The notes: generated by a model from the letters alone, not told the origin. DNA of 64,000 bases from Pseudomonas sp. TMP9 (GCF_037943105.1 NZ_CP149803.1:1178001-1242000), one strand, 5' to 3'. Counted from the first letter of the stretch, positions 1 through 8,646 are shown. Translations and numbers: made by a program.

Positions 1-65
1 CAGCGCACCGTGGTTTTATCGGTAATGGCCATTTCAGCCGCTGCAATAAATTCCTTGTGCAGCAT
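1..65 (-). CDS. Possible 5' end of an unidentified gene running off the left edge
   Basis: An open reading frame on the minus strand is preceded by an in-frame TAG at 113-111 and has its only ATG at 65. It stays open to the window edge, giving about 21 residues that begin [13 protein letters not shown] do not recognise the product, and no strong Shine-Dalgarno sequence precedes the ATG. The opposite frame also reads open here and stops at 70-72, so this could be the 3' end of a plus-strand gene instead. Only the sequence left of the window would decide. Confidence 0.25.
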   Translation of the reverse strand, partial: MLHKEFIAAAEMAITDKTTVR

Positions 66-159
66 GAACTGAGCCCGATCGATTGGCGTTTGCCTGAGGC
101 GTGTTAACGCCTACGTCGGCCTGCCAGCGTGCAGCGCGCAGCAGGCAGCTAAATCGGGT

Positions 160-1026
160 TTAGGCTTTGCATTGCTGCTCGCTGAGGTCCTTGCGCAGGT
201 CACGCAGGCGATGGCCTAAGCGCTCACGCTGGCTTTGATCAGCGCTGCCTAGCAACTGGCCAAACAACAACGCCAGCGCCTGGCGTGAGCGATCATAGTT
301 GGCGCGGTATTCGTCGCTGTAAAACGCCTCACGTTGCTGCAGCAAGCGTGTCAGCTGTTCGGCGAAGTCGGCACTGTGACGTTGGGCGAAGGCGGCGCGT
401 AACTGCGTCTGCCATTGTTGGCGGTTTTCCAACCACAGCCGGTTCTGCTCGCCGAGGCCATTGGCCCAGTCTGCAATGTGGTCTGTTTGTGCGCTGTTCA
501 GGCGCCCCAGCCAAGGCTTCGTCCGTGCCTGCATGCGCTCGCGTCGCTCGCTGATTTGTAAAGCCAGCGGTGGCTCAAGGTAGTCTTGGCGGTCTTCTAG
601 GTTGTCTTCATCGAGTGCTGCATAGAATTCGTTGATTTGCTCATCGTTTAACCCTTGCAGCAGTTCGATCGCCGTTGGGGTGATTTCCACGCTGATGCGT
701 TTAAGTGCAGCATCGAACTGGCTGAATTGCTCAAGTAATTGGCGGTTATCCGGTTGCGGCTGGTTGAGGATGCCCTCAGTGGTTTGCAGCCAGTCGATAT
801 AACGCGGCAACTCGGCGCTGCAGTGCCATTGCAAGTGCGCCTCTAGGCGAGGCTTTAGCCAGGCCTGCTGCTGGCTATCCAAGTTTAGATAGTCGTTCAG
901 CCGCCAAGGCACCAGCCAGTCTAGGTTGCGATACGCCAGGCCGGCGCGGCTGCAAGCGCTGACCAACAGGCTGACGCAGAGCAATAGCAACAGGGTTTTT
1001 AGGATAGGCCAGCGCAGAAGGTTCAT
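160..1026 (-). CDS. DUF6279-like lipoprotein
   Basis: 288 residues. The N-terminus is a hydrophobic signal (residues about 7-24) ending in a lipobox LVSAC with Cys25 as the lipidation site, so the product should be an envelope lipoprotein. The mature part is strongly charged, mostly helical by composition, rich in Gln, Arg and Leu, and carries one further Cys in an early WHC sequence. This resembles the DUF6279 lipoproteins common in pseudomonads, whose function is unknown. It is a single gene on the minus strand with no obvious operon partner. The start is placed at the ATG that gives a complete signal peptide. Exported lipoprotein is well supported; the family name is from memory. Confidence 0.75.
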   Translation of the reverse strand: MNLLRWPILKTLLLLLCVSLLVSACSRAGLAYRNLDWLVPWRLNDYLNLDSQQQAWLKPRLEAHLQWHCSAELPRYIDWLQTTEGILNQPQPDNRQLLEQFSQFDAALKRISVEITPTAIELLQGLNDEQINEFYAALDEDNLEDRQDYLEPPLALQISERRERMQARTKPWLGRLNSAQTDHIADWANGLGEQNRLWLENRQQWQTQLRAAFAQRHSADFAEQLTRLLQQREAFYSDEYRANYDRSRQALALLFGQLLGSADQSQRERLGHRLRDLRKDLSEQQCKA

Positions 1027-1094
1027 TAACAGTGCCTCATTGATTCAGGCCTGAGAGTACGCCTACGCAATGGTCCTGCGTGACTGTGAACATA

Positions 1095-1107
1095 TTTGTT
1101 AAACAAA
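1095..1107. repeat. 13-bp AT-rich palindrome upstream of the DUF6279-like gene
   Basis: TTTGTT-A-AACAAA is a perfect dyad lying about 70 bp upstream of the lipoprotein start at 1026, in a locally AT-rich patch. It could be an operator or part of a promoter. No regulator can be assigned from sequence alone. Confidence 0.35.
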
Positions 1108-1251
1108 AAATTTGCCCTGCAAGGCCTAACCAAGCGCCCTTGCCAGAGCCTGTTTAAACCGCGCGCTGTAAAGCGTAGGCAGTTCGCCGCAGCAGAGCGC
1201 TGTCGATGGCGGTTCGTTTAAGTCGGGTGGCGCGGGTGTGGGGAGGTTCTT

Positions 1252-1282
1252 GCTGCAGTGCCGACTAAGTCAGCACTGCAGC
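1252..1282. repeat. 31-bp near-perfect palindrome behind the HDOD gene
   Basis: The arms GCTGCAGTGC and GCACTGCAGC flank a centre that is itself dyadic (GACT-A-AGTC). Only one pair, C1262 and A1272, fails to match. It begins 14 bp beyond the HDOD stop codon, so the transcript could fold into a long hairpin, but no T-run follows in the direction of that gene. It is not a canonical intrinsic terminator. It may protect the mRNA 3' end or bind a dimeric protein. Confidence 0.6.
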
Positions 1283-1296
1283 TCAGCGGGCCTTGG

Positions 1297-2133
1297 TTAC
1301 TGCAGCATGCTCATGGCGGCTTCCATGGCGGCCGACAAGTCTTCGTCATCATTGAGATTCTGGCTTGGGTCTAAGCCGAGCTTGCGGAATGCCGGGATCT
1401 GGCTCCAGTCCAGCTGGGTGTAAGGGTGCTCGCTGCCCAAATAGCTCTGCAGGGTGGCGACCTGGACGATATCGACATAATCGACCTTGGCGCTGTCGCG
1501 CGTGAAGTCCAGGTACTGGCTAGGGACCATGGCGATCTGCTCGGGAAACTCCCACGTGCGAAGGATTCTATCGCCGATGATCGGGTGTATTTGCTCAATC
1601 ACATGGTTGAGGCTGATGGAGTCGGCCAGCAGTTCGCTGTGTTCTTCGGCGTAGGTCAGAATCGGCAACACACCGATCTGATGGACTAAGCCGGCGAGGG
1701 TGGCTTGGTCAGGTAACAGGCGGGTGTAGTGCTTGCAGAGAACGTGGCAAATGCCGGCGATTTCGGTGCTTTTATTCCACACTTCACGCATTTTCCGGTC
1801 AACTACATCGCTGGTGGCCTGGAACATCTGTTCCATGGCAAGGCCTGTGGCCAAGTTACAGGTGTAGTTGATGCCCAGACGCGCAACAGCCATTTGTATG
1901 TCGGTGATTTCTTTGTTGGTGCGCAGCAGCGGGCTGTTGACCACTTTGATGATACGCGCGGTCAAGGCGGCGTCGTTGCCTATGACTTTACTCAGTTGCG
2001 GGATGCCGATATCCGGGTCTTCTGCTGCCTCGCGGACTTTTAACGCGACTTCTGGCAGGGTCGGCAGTACCAGTTCATCGCTGTCGATGGCCTGGATCAG
2101 CTCCTTTTGGACTTTTTCGGCAAGCTTGCTCAT
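1297..2133 (-). CDS. HDOD domain signalling protein
   Basis: 278 residues made almost entirely of one HDOD domain (residues about 20-215), recognised by the LPTLPEVALKVREAAEDP entry, the SKVIGNDAALTARIIKVVNS segment and the AVARLGI motif. HDOD proteins are HD-GYP relatives that usually lack the catalytic metal-binding HD pair and act as regulatory scaffolds in stress, c-di-GMP and motility circuits. A short acidic tail (NDDEDLSAAMEAAMSML) closes the protein. The position next to the ygfZ-like gene, sdhE and nadB matches the PA0758 neighbourhood as I recall it. It appears to be transcribed alone or downstream of ygfZ, with a 49-bp gap. The specific role is unknown. Confidence 0.85.
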   Translation of the reverse strand: MSKLAEKVQKELIQAIDSDELVLPTLPEVALKVREAAEDPDIGIPQLSKVIGNDAALTARIIKVVNSPLLRTNKEITDIQMAVARLGINYTCNLATGLAMEQMFQATSDVVDRKMREVWNKSTEIAGICHVLCKHYTRLLPDQATLAGLVHQIGVLPILTYAEEHSELLADSISLNHVIEQIHPIIGDRILRTWEFPEQIAMVPSQYLDFTRDSAKVDYVDIVQVATLQSYLGSEHPYTQLDWSQIPAFRKLGLDPSQNLNDDEDLSAAMEAAMSMLQ

Positions 2134-2182
2134 GGGTCATTCTCTTTAGACGGTGAGGCTAATAAGTGAAGGTAAGTGGCGC

Positions 2183-3124
2183 TTAGCGCTGAATGTCGCG
2201 ATCTGAGTCCAGTGTATACGGCAATTCGAGGACGCTCAGCGTGCGGCCCTCGGCAGAACCCACGTGAATATGGCCATCCTGTGCGGCATCCTCTTGCAGT
2301 ACCGCCAGCAGTTCGATACCCGTTGCGCTGCGGGCTGCTAACACGACCTCACCGACGCTGGATGCGCGCGCAGGCGAAAACAATGCAGTGGCGGGCTCTG
2401 GCACTTGGTTGTCATGCAGTTCTAAGCGGTACAGGCGGCGTTTGAGCTTGCCGAGGTATTGCATGCGCGCCACGATTTCCTGCCCGGTGTAACAGCCTTT
2501 TTTGAAGCTGACGCCACCCACGGCTTGCAAATTGATCATCTGCGGAATGAACAGCTCGCGGGTGCCGCCCATGACCTGGCCAACGCCGGCCCGGACTTGC
2601 GCCAACAGCCAAGCATTAAGCGGTGCCTCTGGCAGTTGACTGGCTATTAGCGCTTTGACGGTTTCGCTCTGGTTGGCGGGTATCCACAGCTCGGCGCGGC
2701 CATCGCTTAAGCGAAGGGCTAGCAATTCATTGTTGTGCACCACGCTGTCAGTAGCCTCTGGCAACGCTAAGCCGAGGCTAATCAGGACGCTGTCGCCACC
2801 GCTCAAACCCAGGCGCAGCCAGGCACAACTTTCGTCAGCGAGTTTAGATTTGCTAAAGGCTGCGTATTTTTTCAGGTCGTTTAACTGCGCTTCAAGCAGA
2901 TCGCTGGCCATCGCTAACAGGTAGCCATCACTGACTGCGACCACACGAAAGCTTGACTGCATACGACCTTTGGGCGTGCAGCGCGCACCTAGGCTGGAGT
3001 AACTTTCGCTGAGGTAATTAAGGTTGCAGGTGATTTGACCCTGGAGGAACTTGTTGGCGTCTGGGCCGCGTACGGCGAGGAGGCCTTCGTGGCTGAGGGT
3101 GCAATAAAACGCGGTGTCGGCCAT
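2183..3124 (-). CDS. ygfZ: YgfZ/GcvT-domain folate-binding protein
   Basis: 313 residues. The family signature KGCYTGQEIVARMQYLG lies around residue 210, with the conserved cysteine inside it. YgfZ proteins resemble the T-protein of the glycine cleavage system, bind tetrahydrofolate, and support assembly or repair of certain Fe-S enzymes such as the tRNA methylthiotransferase MiaB. The start at MADTAFY gives the usual family length. It is divergent from sdhE, a flavinylation factor, so two cofactor-maturation genes share the 3125-3359 promoter region. Assignment rests on the signature and length and is firm; the exact substrate in this organism is not visible. Confidence 0.9.
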   Translation of the reverse strand: MADTAFYCTLSHEGLLAVRGPDANKFLQGQITCNLNYLSESYSSLGARCTPKGRMQSSFRVVAVSDGYLLAMASDLLEAQLNDLKKYAAFSKSKLADESCAWLRLGLSGGDSVLISLGLALPEATDSVVHNNELLALRLSDGRAELWIPANQSETVKALIASQLPEAPLNAWLLAQVRAGVGQVMGGTRELFIPQMINLQAVGGVSFKKGCYTGQEIVARMQYLGKLKRRLYRLELHDNQVPEPATALFSPARASSVGEVVLAARSATGIELLAVLQEDAAQDGHIHVGSAEGRTLSVLELPYTLDSDRDIQR

Positions 3125-3359
3125 GGTGAGTTAGCTATCGCTGAATAAAAGTTAGGGGGCTCATCATAGAGCGCACTTGGCGCCTTGTCAGCGCTTGCCG
3201 CAGCTTGTGACGGCGGATTGCCCGGCAGGCTGCTGCAGACGATCTTTTCACCGGTATACTGCGCGACATACTTATGGCTGCCATGCATGGCAGCCTCCCA
3301 TCTGGCAGTCGCTGCGCGACATTAAAGTGGCTCCATGCCACTTTTCAAGGAGCATACCC

Positions 3360-3614
3360 ATGGTTGACTCAGTTGAACTCAATCGTCTTTTTTGGCATAG
3401 CCGCCGCGGCATGCTGGAGCTGGACGTATTGTTGGTGCCATTTGTACGTGAGGTGTATCCGCACTTGGATGCAGAAGACCGTGAGCGCTACCGCAAACTG
3501 CTTGAGTCTGAGGATCAGGACATGTTTGGCTGGTTTATGCAGCGCAATCAGCCTGAAGATGACGATCTCAAGCGCATGGTTCGGATGATTTTGGACCGTG
3601 TCCAGCCCAAGTGA
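3360..3614 (+). CDS. sdhE: SdhE, FAD assembly factor (CptB/YgfY)
   Basis: 84 residues, the usual size. It contains the SdhE hallmark [11 protein letters not shown] near the N-terminus, in which the RGxxE motif is needed for covalent flavin attachment to succinate dehydrogenase subunit SdhA in studied relatives. ATG 3360 is chosen over upstream in-frame codons because AAGGAG lies 8 bases before it and the family begins there. The last 17 bases overlap the next gene, so the two are co-translated. The flavoenzyme gene nadB follows convergently. Confidence 0.93.
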   Translation: MVDSVELNRLFWHSRRGMLELDVLLVPFVREVYPHLDAEDRERYRKLLESEDQDMFGWFMQRNQPEDDDLKRMVRMILDRVQPK

Positions 3615-4050
3615 TGCCTTCGAGTGCTGGTGGCAGCCTTCGCGCTGGCTGCTGGCGTGCTATGGCCTGATCCAAGGGCTGGCACTGCTCAGTGTGGGGT
3701 TGGTGGATATTGTGCTGTGGGCGCAGATGCTCGGCGCGGCGTTCTGCGTCGCACATGCCCTTTGGGTCGTACCGCGGTATCTGCTGCTGACACGGCCTTC
3801 GGCTTACCGGGCGTTGCGTTGCAATACGCTGGGTTGGCAGGTGTTCAGCGAAGTCTCGGGTTGGCAAACTATTGAGCTGCACCCTGATAGCTTGGCGCTG
3901 CCGTTGGCTGTGCTGCTGCGCTTTCGTTTGGCCGGGCAGCGGCGCGTGCGTTCGCTGTGCATCCCGCGCGACAGCTTGGCGCGCAAGCAGCATCGGCGTT
4001 TACGGGTGCGGCTTAAATTCAGTCGTCATAGGTGGGCGGCACTAAAATAG
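3598..4050 (+). CDS. YgfX/CptA-like inner-membrane protein
   Basis: 150 residues beginning with GTG inside the end of sdhE. Two adjacent hydrophobic segments (residues about 17-55) form a helical hairpin, followed by a soluble, arginine-rich C-terminal part. Position, size and topology match YgfX (CptA), the membrane partner encoded with SdhE/YgfY in many gammaproteobacteria. That pair was once proposed as a toxin-antitoxin system acting on the cytoskeleton, an idea now considered doubtful for the SdhE half. The primary sequence is poorly conserved, so the call leans on context. The gene overlaps the end of convergent nadB by about 30 bases. Confidence 0.7.
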   Translation: MSSPSDAFECWWQPSRWLLACYGLIQGLALLSVGLVDIVLWAQMLGAAFCVAHALWVVPRYLLLTRPSAYRALRCNTLGWQVFSEVSGWQTIELHPDSLALPLAVLLRFRLAGQRRVRSLCIPRDSLARKQHRRLRVRLKFSRHRWAALK

Positions 4051-5635
4051 TGTCTTTGGCCTCGGCCAATTGATGCGGATAGTCCAAGGTGTAGTGCAGG
4101 CCTCGGCTTTCGTGGCGCAGCATGGCTGAGCGAATCATCAATTCGGCGACTTGGGCCAAGTTACGCAGCTCAATCAGGTCACGGCTGACTTTGTAATTGC
4201 TATAAAACTCATGGATCTCGTCAAGCAGCATGCGCACCCGGTGCTCGGCGCGCTGCAAGCGCTTGTTGGTGCGTACGATGCCCACGTAGTCCCACATAAA
4301 GCGGCGTAATTCATCCCAGTTGTGCGCAATGATTACGTCTTCGTCGGAATCGGTCACTTGGCTGGCGTCCCAGCCGGGAAGCTCGCTGGGTATGCTGATT
4401 TGATCCAGTTGCGCGAGAATATTTTCCGCCGCCGAGCGCGCGTAGACGAAGCATTCCAACAGCGAGTTACTGGCCATGCGGTTGGCACCATGCAGGCCGG
4501 TAAAACTGGTTTCGCCGATGGCATACAAACCGGGTACGTCGGTGTGGCCGCTTTGGTCGACCAGCACGCCGCCACAGGTGTAGTGAGCAGCCGGCACCAC
4601 TGGAATAGGTTCTTTAGTAATGTCGATGCCAAATTCTAGACAGCGCTCATACACGGTTGGGAAGTGCGTCTTAATGAATTCAGCAGGTTTATGGCTGATA
4701 TCCAGAAACACGCAGTCTATGCCGAGGCGCTTCATTTCATGGTCAATGGCGCGGGCGACGATATCGCGCGGCGCTAATTCAGCGCGCTCATCGAACCGCG
4801 GCATAAAGCGTTCGCCGTTGGGTAGTTTGAGCAGGGCACCCTCACCGCGCAGAGCTTCAGTGACCAGAAAACTCTTAGCCTTTGGGTGATACAGGCACGT
4901 TGGGTGGAATTGGTTGAACTCTAAGTTGCCGACCCGACAGCCCGCGCGCCAAGCCATGGCAATGCCGTCACCGCAAGCGCCGTCCGGGTTACTGGTATAT
5001 AGGTAGACTTTGGCCGCGCCACCTGTGGCAAGAATCACGAAGCGCGCGGCAAAGGTATCAACTTCGCCGCTGGCGCGGTTGAGTACGTAAGCGCCCAGGC
5101 AACGTTGGCCAGCCAAGCCGAGTTTGCGCTCAGTGATCAAATCAACGGCGACCCGCTGCTCAAGCAATTCGATATTGCTGCGCTGTTTGGTTTGCGCGAG
5201 CAGGGTGTTGAAGATCGCGGCGCCAGTGGCATCGGCGGCGTGAATGATGCGCCTATGGCTGTGGCCACCTTCACGGGTTAGGTGGAATTCAAAACCGCTG
5301 TCCTCACCGGCGCTGTGGTCATCGCGGGTAAAAGGCACGCCCTGATCAATCAGCCACTGAATGGCTTCGCGGCTGTGCTCAACGGTAAAGCGCACTGCGT
5401 CCTCACGGCATAGGCCGCCACCCGCGTTAAGGGTGTCTTCGACATGCGATTCGACGGTGTCGGTATCATCTAAAACCGCCGCCACGCCGCCTTGCGCCCA
5501 GTAGGTCGAGCCATTAGCCAAGTTACCTTTGCTCAGCACAGCAATGCGCAGGTGCTCAGGCAGCATCAAGGCCAGGGTCAGACCGGCGGCGCCGCTACCG
5601 ATAACCAGAACGTCGTGTTGGTAATGTTGGCTCAT
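4019..5635 (-). CDS. nadB: L-aspartate oxidase
   Basis: 538 residues. NadB oxidises L-aspartate to iminoaspartate, the first step of de novo NAD synthesis, in the cytoplasm with FAD. Visible features are the dinucleotide-binding [11 protein letters not shown] near residue 12, the substrate-region [23 protein letters not shown], and the late FAD-contacting segment [18 protein letters not shown]. The start is ATG 5635 ([13 protein letters not shown]). An upstream in-frame codon at 5707 would add 24 residues that are not family-like and would run into the algU promoter region. The gene is divergent from algU, as in P. aeruginosa. Length and motifs are intact. Confidence 0.95.
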   Translation of the reverse strand: MSQHYQHDVLVIGSGAAGLTLALMLPEHLRIAVLSKGNLANGSTYWAQGGVAAVLDDTDTVESHVEDTLNAGGGLCREDAVRFTVEHSREAIQWLIDQGVPFTRDDHSAGEDSGFEFHLTREGGHSHRRIIHAADATGAAIFNTLLAQTKQRSNIELLEQRVAVDLITERKLGLAGQRCLGAYVLNRASGEVDTFAARFVILATGGAAKVYLYTSNPDGACGDGIAMAWRAGCRVGNLEFNQFHPTCLYHPKAKSFLVTEALRGEGALLKLPNGERFMPRFDERAELAPRDIVARAIDHEMKRLGIDCVFLDISHKPAEFIKTHFPTVYERCLEFGIDITKEPIPVVPAAHYTCGGVLVDQSGHTDVPGLYAIGETSFTGLHGANRMASNSLLECFVYARSAAENILAQLDQISIPSELPGWDASQVTDSDEDVIIAHNWDELRRFMWDYVGIVRTNKRLQRAEHRVRMLLDEIHEFYSNYKVSRDLIELRNLAQVAELMIRSAMLRHESRGLHYTLDYPHQLAEAKDTILVPPTYDD

Positions 5636-5720
5636 GTCTGAATTCCGCGAAAAGCGACCCCTAGTATATAGAGGGGGTGGACGGCACAATAGCCGGCTTA
5701 TGACCAAGTAGGTTACTCAG

Positions 5721-5747
5721 GAACTTTTTAAGTGTTTACAGTTCCAT
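5721..5747 (+). promoter_or_regulatory. Candidate upstream AlgU-type promoter
   Basis: GAACTT (5721-5726) is a perfect -35 element for the AlgU/RpoE sigma factor. After 16 bases comes TCCAT, a weak version of the TCTnn -10 element. The stretch GAACTTTTTAAGTGTT recurs imperfectly at 5864-5878 as GGACTTTTAAGTGTT, so the leader carries a duplicated element. It would be one of several start points for algU. Confidence 0.4.
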
Positions 5748-5824
5748 ACGCGGCTCTCTTATCCGGGGTATGCGTGCTCCGAGCACGGCATGCGCGCCTC
5801 GCTTATGAGGGAGTTAGATTAAAA

Positions 5825-5852
5825 GTGCAGCAGCGGAGCCCCATTGCTGCAC
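5825..5852 (+). promoter_or_regulatory. Hairpin in the algU leader
   Basis: GTGCAGCA (5825-5832) and TGCTGCAC (5845-5852) are perfect inverted copies separated by 12 bases. In RNA starting at the distal promoter this would form a stem-loop; as DNA it could be a dimeric operator. The whole nadB-algU gap (5636-5989, about 350 bases) holds no credible gene. Besides this hairpin I see only the promoters and the repeated element described separately. Confidence 0.45.
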
Positions 5853-5903
5853 CCTTCCGTGCAGGACTTTTAAGTGTTCTGCAGGAAGCTTGTTTGAAGG
5901 AGA

Positions 5904-5930
5904 GAACTTTTGCGCAATGCCCAAGTCTAC
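5904..5930 (+). promoter_or_regulatory. AlgU-dependent autoregulatory promoter of algU
   Basis: GAACTT (5904-5909), a 16-base spacer, then TCTAC (5926-5930) is a near-ideal match to the AlgU/RpoE promoter consensus GAACTT-N16/17-TCTnn. It lies about 60 bases before the algU start codon. Positive autoregulation of algU by AlgU is established in P. aeruginosa, so this is probably the proximal autoregulated start. Confidence 0.8.
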
Positions 5931-5989
5931 TTTGGCAGACCGGTTAACAGGTTGGCGTTGCGCTCCTTCAAACCTAATGAGGAGTTTTC

Positions 5990-6571
5990 ATGCTAACCCA
6001 GGATGATGATCAGCAGCTGGTCGAACGCGTACAACGCGGCGACAAACGTGCATTTGATCTATTGGTGCTGAAGTACCAGCACAAGATTCTCGGGTTGATC
6101 GTGCGCTTTGTGCACGACACCCATGAAGCACAGGATGTGGCGCAGGAAGCTTTTATCAAGGCCTACCGAGCCTTGGGTAATTTTCGCGGAGACAGTGCGT
6201 TTTATACCTGGCTGTATCGGATTGCCATTAACACAGCGAAGAACCATCTGGTGTCCCGCGGCCGTCGGCCGCCAGACAGTGATGTAAGCGCTGAAGATGC
6301 TGAGTTCTACGATGGCGATCATGCCCTCAAGAATATTGAGTCTCCTGAACGCGTGCTACTGCGCGATGAGATTGAGGCCACCGTGCACCGCAGCATTGAG
6401 CAATTGCCGGAAGATTTACGCACAGCCCTAACCTTGCGTGAATTTGATGGTCTGAGTTACGAGGACATTGCCAGTGTCATGCAATGTCCGGTTGGCACCG
6501 TGCGTTCGCGAATTTTCCGGGCACGTGAGGCCATTGATCGATCCCTGCAGCCCTTGCTGCAGGACACTTGA
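5990..6571 (+). CDS. algU: AlgU, ECF sigma factor for envelope stress
   Basis: 193 residues, identical in length to P. aeruginosa AlgU (AlgT, RpoE family). It directs RNA polymerase to GAACTT/TCTnn promoters controlling alginate, envelope-repair and osmotic-stress genes. Region 2 is visible in the first 90 residues (GDKRAFDLLVLKYQHKI, then DVAQEAFIKAYRALG and FYTWLYRIAIN). Region 4 spans about 130-185, with the recognition helix around GLSYEDIASVMQCPVGTV. ATG 5990 follows a GAGG Shine-Dalgarno sequence. It heads the algU-mucA-mucB-mucC-mucD operon and is held inactive at the membrane by MucA. Confidence 0.97.
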   Translation: MLTQDDDQQLVERVQRGDKRAFDLLVLKYQHKILGLIVRFVHDTHEAQDVAQEAFIKAYRALGNFRGDSAFYTWLYRIAINTAKNHLVSRGRRPPDSDVSAEDAEFYDGDHALKNIESPERVLLRDEIEATVHRSIEQLPEDLRTALTLREFDGLSYEDIASVMQCPVGTVRSRIFRAREAIDRSLQPLLQDT

Positions 6572-6602
6572 GACAGCGGCGTCAGCCAAGAGAGGAACCG
6601 CC

Positions 6603-7196
6603 ATGAGTCGTGAAACCCTGCAGGAATCGCTGTCCGCGGTGATGGATAACCAAGCGGATGAACTTGAATTAAGGCGAGTGCTGGCGGCCAGTGACGACCC
6701 TGAGCTGCGCGCAACGTGGTCGCGCTACCAAATTGCCCGAGCGGTGATGCACAAAGAACTGCTTGAACCACGTCTTGATATTGCTGCTGGTATTTCGGCC
6801 GCGCTGGCTGCTGATGCTGCACCGGTTGCACCGGCCGCACAGCGAAATCTTTGGCGCACCGTCAGTCGCTTGGCTGTGGCGGCGTCGGTAACTGTTGCAG
6901 TGCTGGCGGGTGTGCGCTTTTACAACCAAGATGAAATTGCCGGTACGCAGTTGGCCCAGCAGGCCAGCCAACCGATGCTGAGCATTCCGCAGATCAGCGG
7001 TCCAGCAATGCTGGCAGGCTTCAATACCTCCGAGCAGCAAGCAGCTCCCACGCTCAGCGCCGTAGGTAAGGGGCAGCCTGGATGGCACGAACAGCGTCTG
7101 CCGGCTTACCTGCGTCAGCATGCACAGCAAGCAACCATGAGTACGAGTGAAGGTGCGCTGCCCTATGCGCGTGCTGCCAGCTTGGAAAACCGTTAA
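6603..7196 (+). CDS. mucA: MucA, anti-sigma factor for AlgU
   Basis: 197 residues, close to the 194 of P. aeruginosa. The cytoplasmic N-terminal domain (MSRETLQESLSAVMDNQADE onward) binds AlgU. One membrane segment lies around residues 88-105 (LAVAASVTVAVLAGVRF), and the periplasmic tail binds MucB. Regulated proteolysis by AlgW, then MucP, releases AlgU. ATG 6603 follows GAGAGGAACC; upstream in-frame codons would read back into algU. The frame is complete, with no mucA22-type truncation, so the strain should be genetically non-mucoid by this route. It follows algU by 31 bases. Confidence 0.95.
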   Translation: MSRETLQESLSAVMDNQADELELRRVLAASDDPELRATWSRYQIARAVMHKELLEPRLDIAAGISAALAADAAPVAPAAQRNLWRTVSRLAVAASVTVAVLAGVRFYNQDEIAGTQLAQQASQPMLSIPQISGPAMLAGFNTSEQQAAPTLSAVGKGQPGWHEQRLPAYLRQHAQQATMSTSEGALPYARAASLENR

Positions 7197-7218
7197 CGGG
7201 CCGACGTTAAGGATTCGC

Positions 7219-8166
7219 ATGCGCTTCATAACCTCCAGCGTCCTGATACTGAGTAGTCTGCTGGCGCTGCCTGCGGTCGCTGATGAAGGGCAGATGCTGC
7301 TGCAGCGTTTGGCAAATGCCGAGCGCACGCAGAGCTTCCAAGGCACCTTTGTTTACGAGCGTAACGGCAGTTTCTCCACGCACAGTATCTGGCACCACGT
7401 CAAAGATGACGGAATGGTGCGCGAGCGTTTGCTGCAACTGGATGGTGCTGCACAGGAAGTGCTGCGCGTTGATGGTCAGGTGCACTGCGCCAGCGCTGCA
7501 TTGGCTGAGCAGGTTGTCGACAGCCAGCTATGGCCTGCTCGGGCACTGGATGCCGAGCAGCTGAGCCAATGGTACGAGCTGCGTGTGGTCGGCCAATCTC
7601 GCGTGGCAGGGCGGGCTACCGATGTGTTGGCGCTGGTGCCGCGCGACCAGCATCGCTACGGTATTGAGCTGCACCTCGACCAACAAACGGGCTTGCCATT
7701 AAAGTCATTGTTGGTGAATGACAAAGGCCAATTGCTTGAGCGCTTCCAATTTACTCAATTACAGGTCGGAGCTCCTGCAGCGGCTAACCTAGAAGCCAGC
7801 GTTGAGTGCCGTGCGGTGAGTGTGTCACCCGTACAGGCTAAGATTTCCAACGCTTGGCAGTCGGACTGGCTGCCGCCAGGGTTTAGCCTGAGTACCACGA
7901 CCCAGCGTATTAGTCCTGCATCAGACGAGCCGGTGGCCTGCCAGGTGTATGACGATGGGTTGGCGCGTTTTTCGGTATTTATCGAGCCGCTGCGCGGTGA
8001 GCCCGTCGAGGACGCCCGCACACAGCTGGGACCTACCGTGGCTGTCTCGCGTAGGTTAAAGACTGCTGAGGGTGACGTCATGGTCACCGTAGTAGGTGAA
8101 ATACCCTTGGGCACTGCTGAGCGTGTGGCGTTGTCGATGCGTGCAAGCAACGAGGCAGCGCAGTGA
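7219..8166 (+). CDS. mucB: MucB, periplasmic negative regulator (RseB family)
   Basis: 315 residues. The signal peptide (residues 1-20, ending LPAVADEG) sends it to the periplasm, where MucB binds the MucA periplasmic domain and shields it from AlgW until lipid or envelope signals displace it. The RseB-type N-terminal lipid-sensing domain begins at QRLANAERTQSFQGTFVYER, and the smaller MucA-binding domain follows from about residue 215. Start ATG 7219 gives the clean signal peptide; the longer frame from 7147 lies inside mucA. The stop overlaps the mucC start in a GTGA arrangement. Confidence 0.94.
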   Translation: MRFITSSVLILSSLLALPAVADEGQMLLQRLANAERTQSFQGTFVYERNGSFSTHSIWHHVKDDGMVRERLLQLDGAAQEVLRVDGQVHCASAALAEQVVDSQLWPARALDAEQLSQWYELRVVGQSRVAGRATDVLALVPRDQHRYGIELHLDQQTGLPLKSLLVNDKGQLLERFQFTQLQVGAPAAANLEASVECRAVSVSPVQAKISNAWQSDWLPPGFSLSTTTQRISPASDEPVACQVYDDGLARFSVFIEPLRGEPVEDARTQLGPTVAVSRRLKTAEGDVMVTVVGEIPLGTAERVALSMRASNEAAQ

Positions 8167-8618
8167 TTGAGGAGCAAGGACGAGTCGTGGCTGTCGAGCC
8201 TGGCGCAGTTTGGGTTGAGACGGTGCGTAAAAGTACCTGCTCCAGTTGTTCAGTTAAAGCCGGTTGTGGCCAAGGTTTGCTCGAGCAACTGGGCGCAAGC
8301 GGTCGTCGCGGTTATGTTCGTGCGCTGTCACATCTACAGTTGAATGTGGGTGATGCCGTCGTTATTGGTGTGCGTGAAGACTTGCTAGTGCGCGGCTCGG
8401 TGTTGGTTTACCTGCTGCCATTATTTGGCTTGTTTGCGGCAGCTGTTCTGGCTGAGCAAATGGCCTTGAGCGAACCTTGGGTAATATTCAGTGCGTTAAT
8501 CGGGTTTCTCCTTGCATGCTGCGCGGTGCGTTGGCGCAGTCGCCTCACCGCGGGTGATCCAGACTTACAACCGGTGGTGTTGCGTGCCTTGCTTGCGGGT
8601 GCCGCAGCAGCGTTTTAA
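8163..8618 (+). CDS. mucC: MucC, RseC-family inner-membrane protein
   Basis: 151 residues from GTG 8163, which overlaps the mucB stop by 4 bases. Four cysteines in the N-terminal part (CSSC, then C and, further on, CGQG context) are typical of RseC and could bind a metal or Fe-S cluster. Two membrane helices follow at about residues 78-98 and 106-123. RseC proteins influence sigma-E/AlgU signalling and, in some bacteria, electron transfer to SoxR. The role of MucC in pseudomonads is minor and poorly defined. Confidence 0.92.
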   Translation: MIEEQGRVVAVEPGAVWVETVRKSTCSSCSVKAGCGQGLLEQLGASGRRGYVRALSHLQLNVGDAVVIGVREDLLVRGSVLVYLLPLFGLFAAAVLAEQMALSEPWVIFSALIGFLLACCAVRWRSRLTAGDPDLQPVVLRALLAGAAAAF

Positions 8619-8646
8619 GACTTTTGTTGGCCTGATGGGGAGCTGT

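Noticed and set aside
3568..3993. 141-codon minus-strand frame opposite the YgfX-like gene
   Set aside because: Gln/Arg/His-rich shadow without a start signal. The plus strand shows clear membrane helices and coupling to sdhE.
5636..5707. 24-residue extension of NadB
   Set aside because: Not like the family N-terminus, which begins just before the FAD-binding motif, as it does from ATG 5635.
5732..5947. 71-codon open frame in the nadB-algU gap
   Set aside because: No family resemblance, no ribosome site, and it coincides with the algU promoters and hairpin. Treated as non-coding leader.
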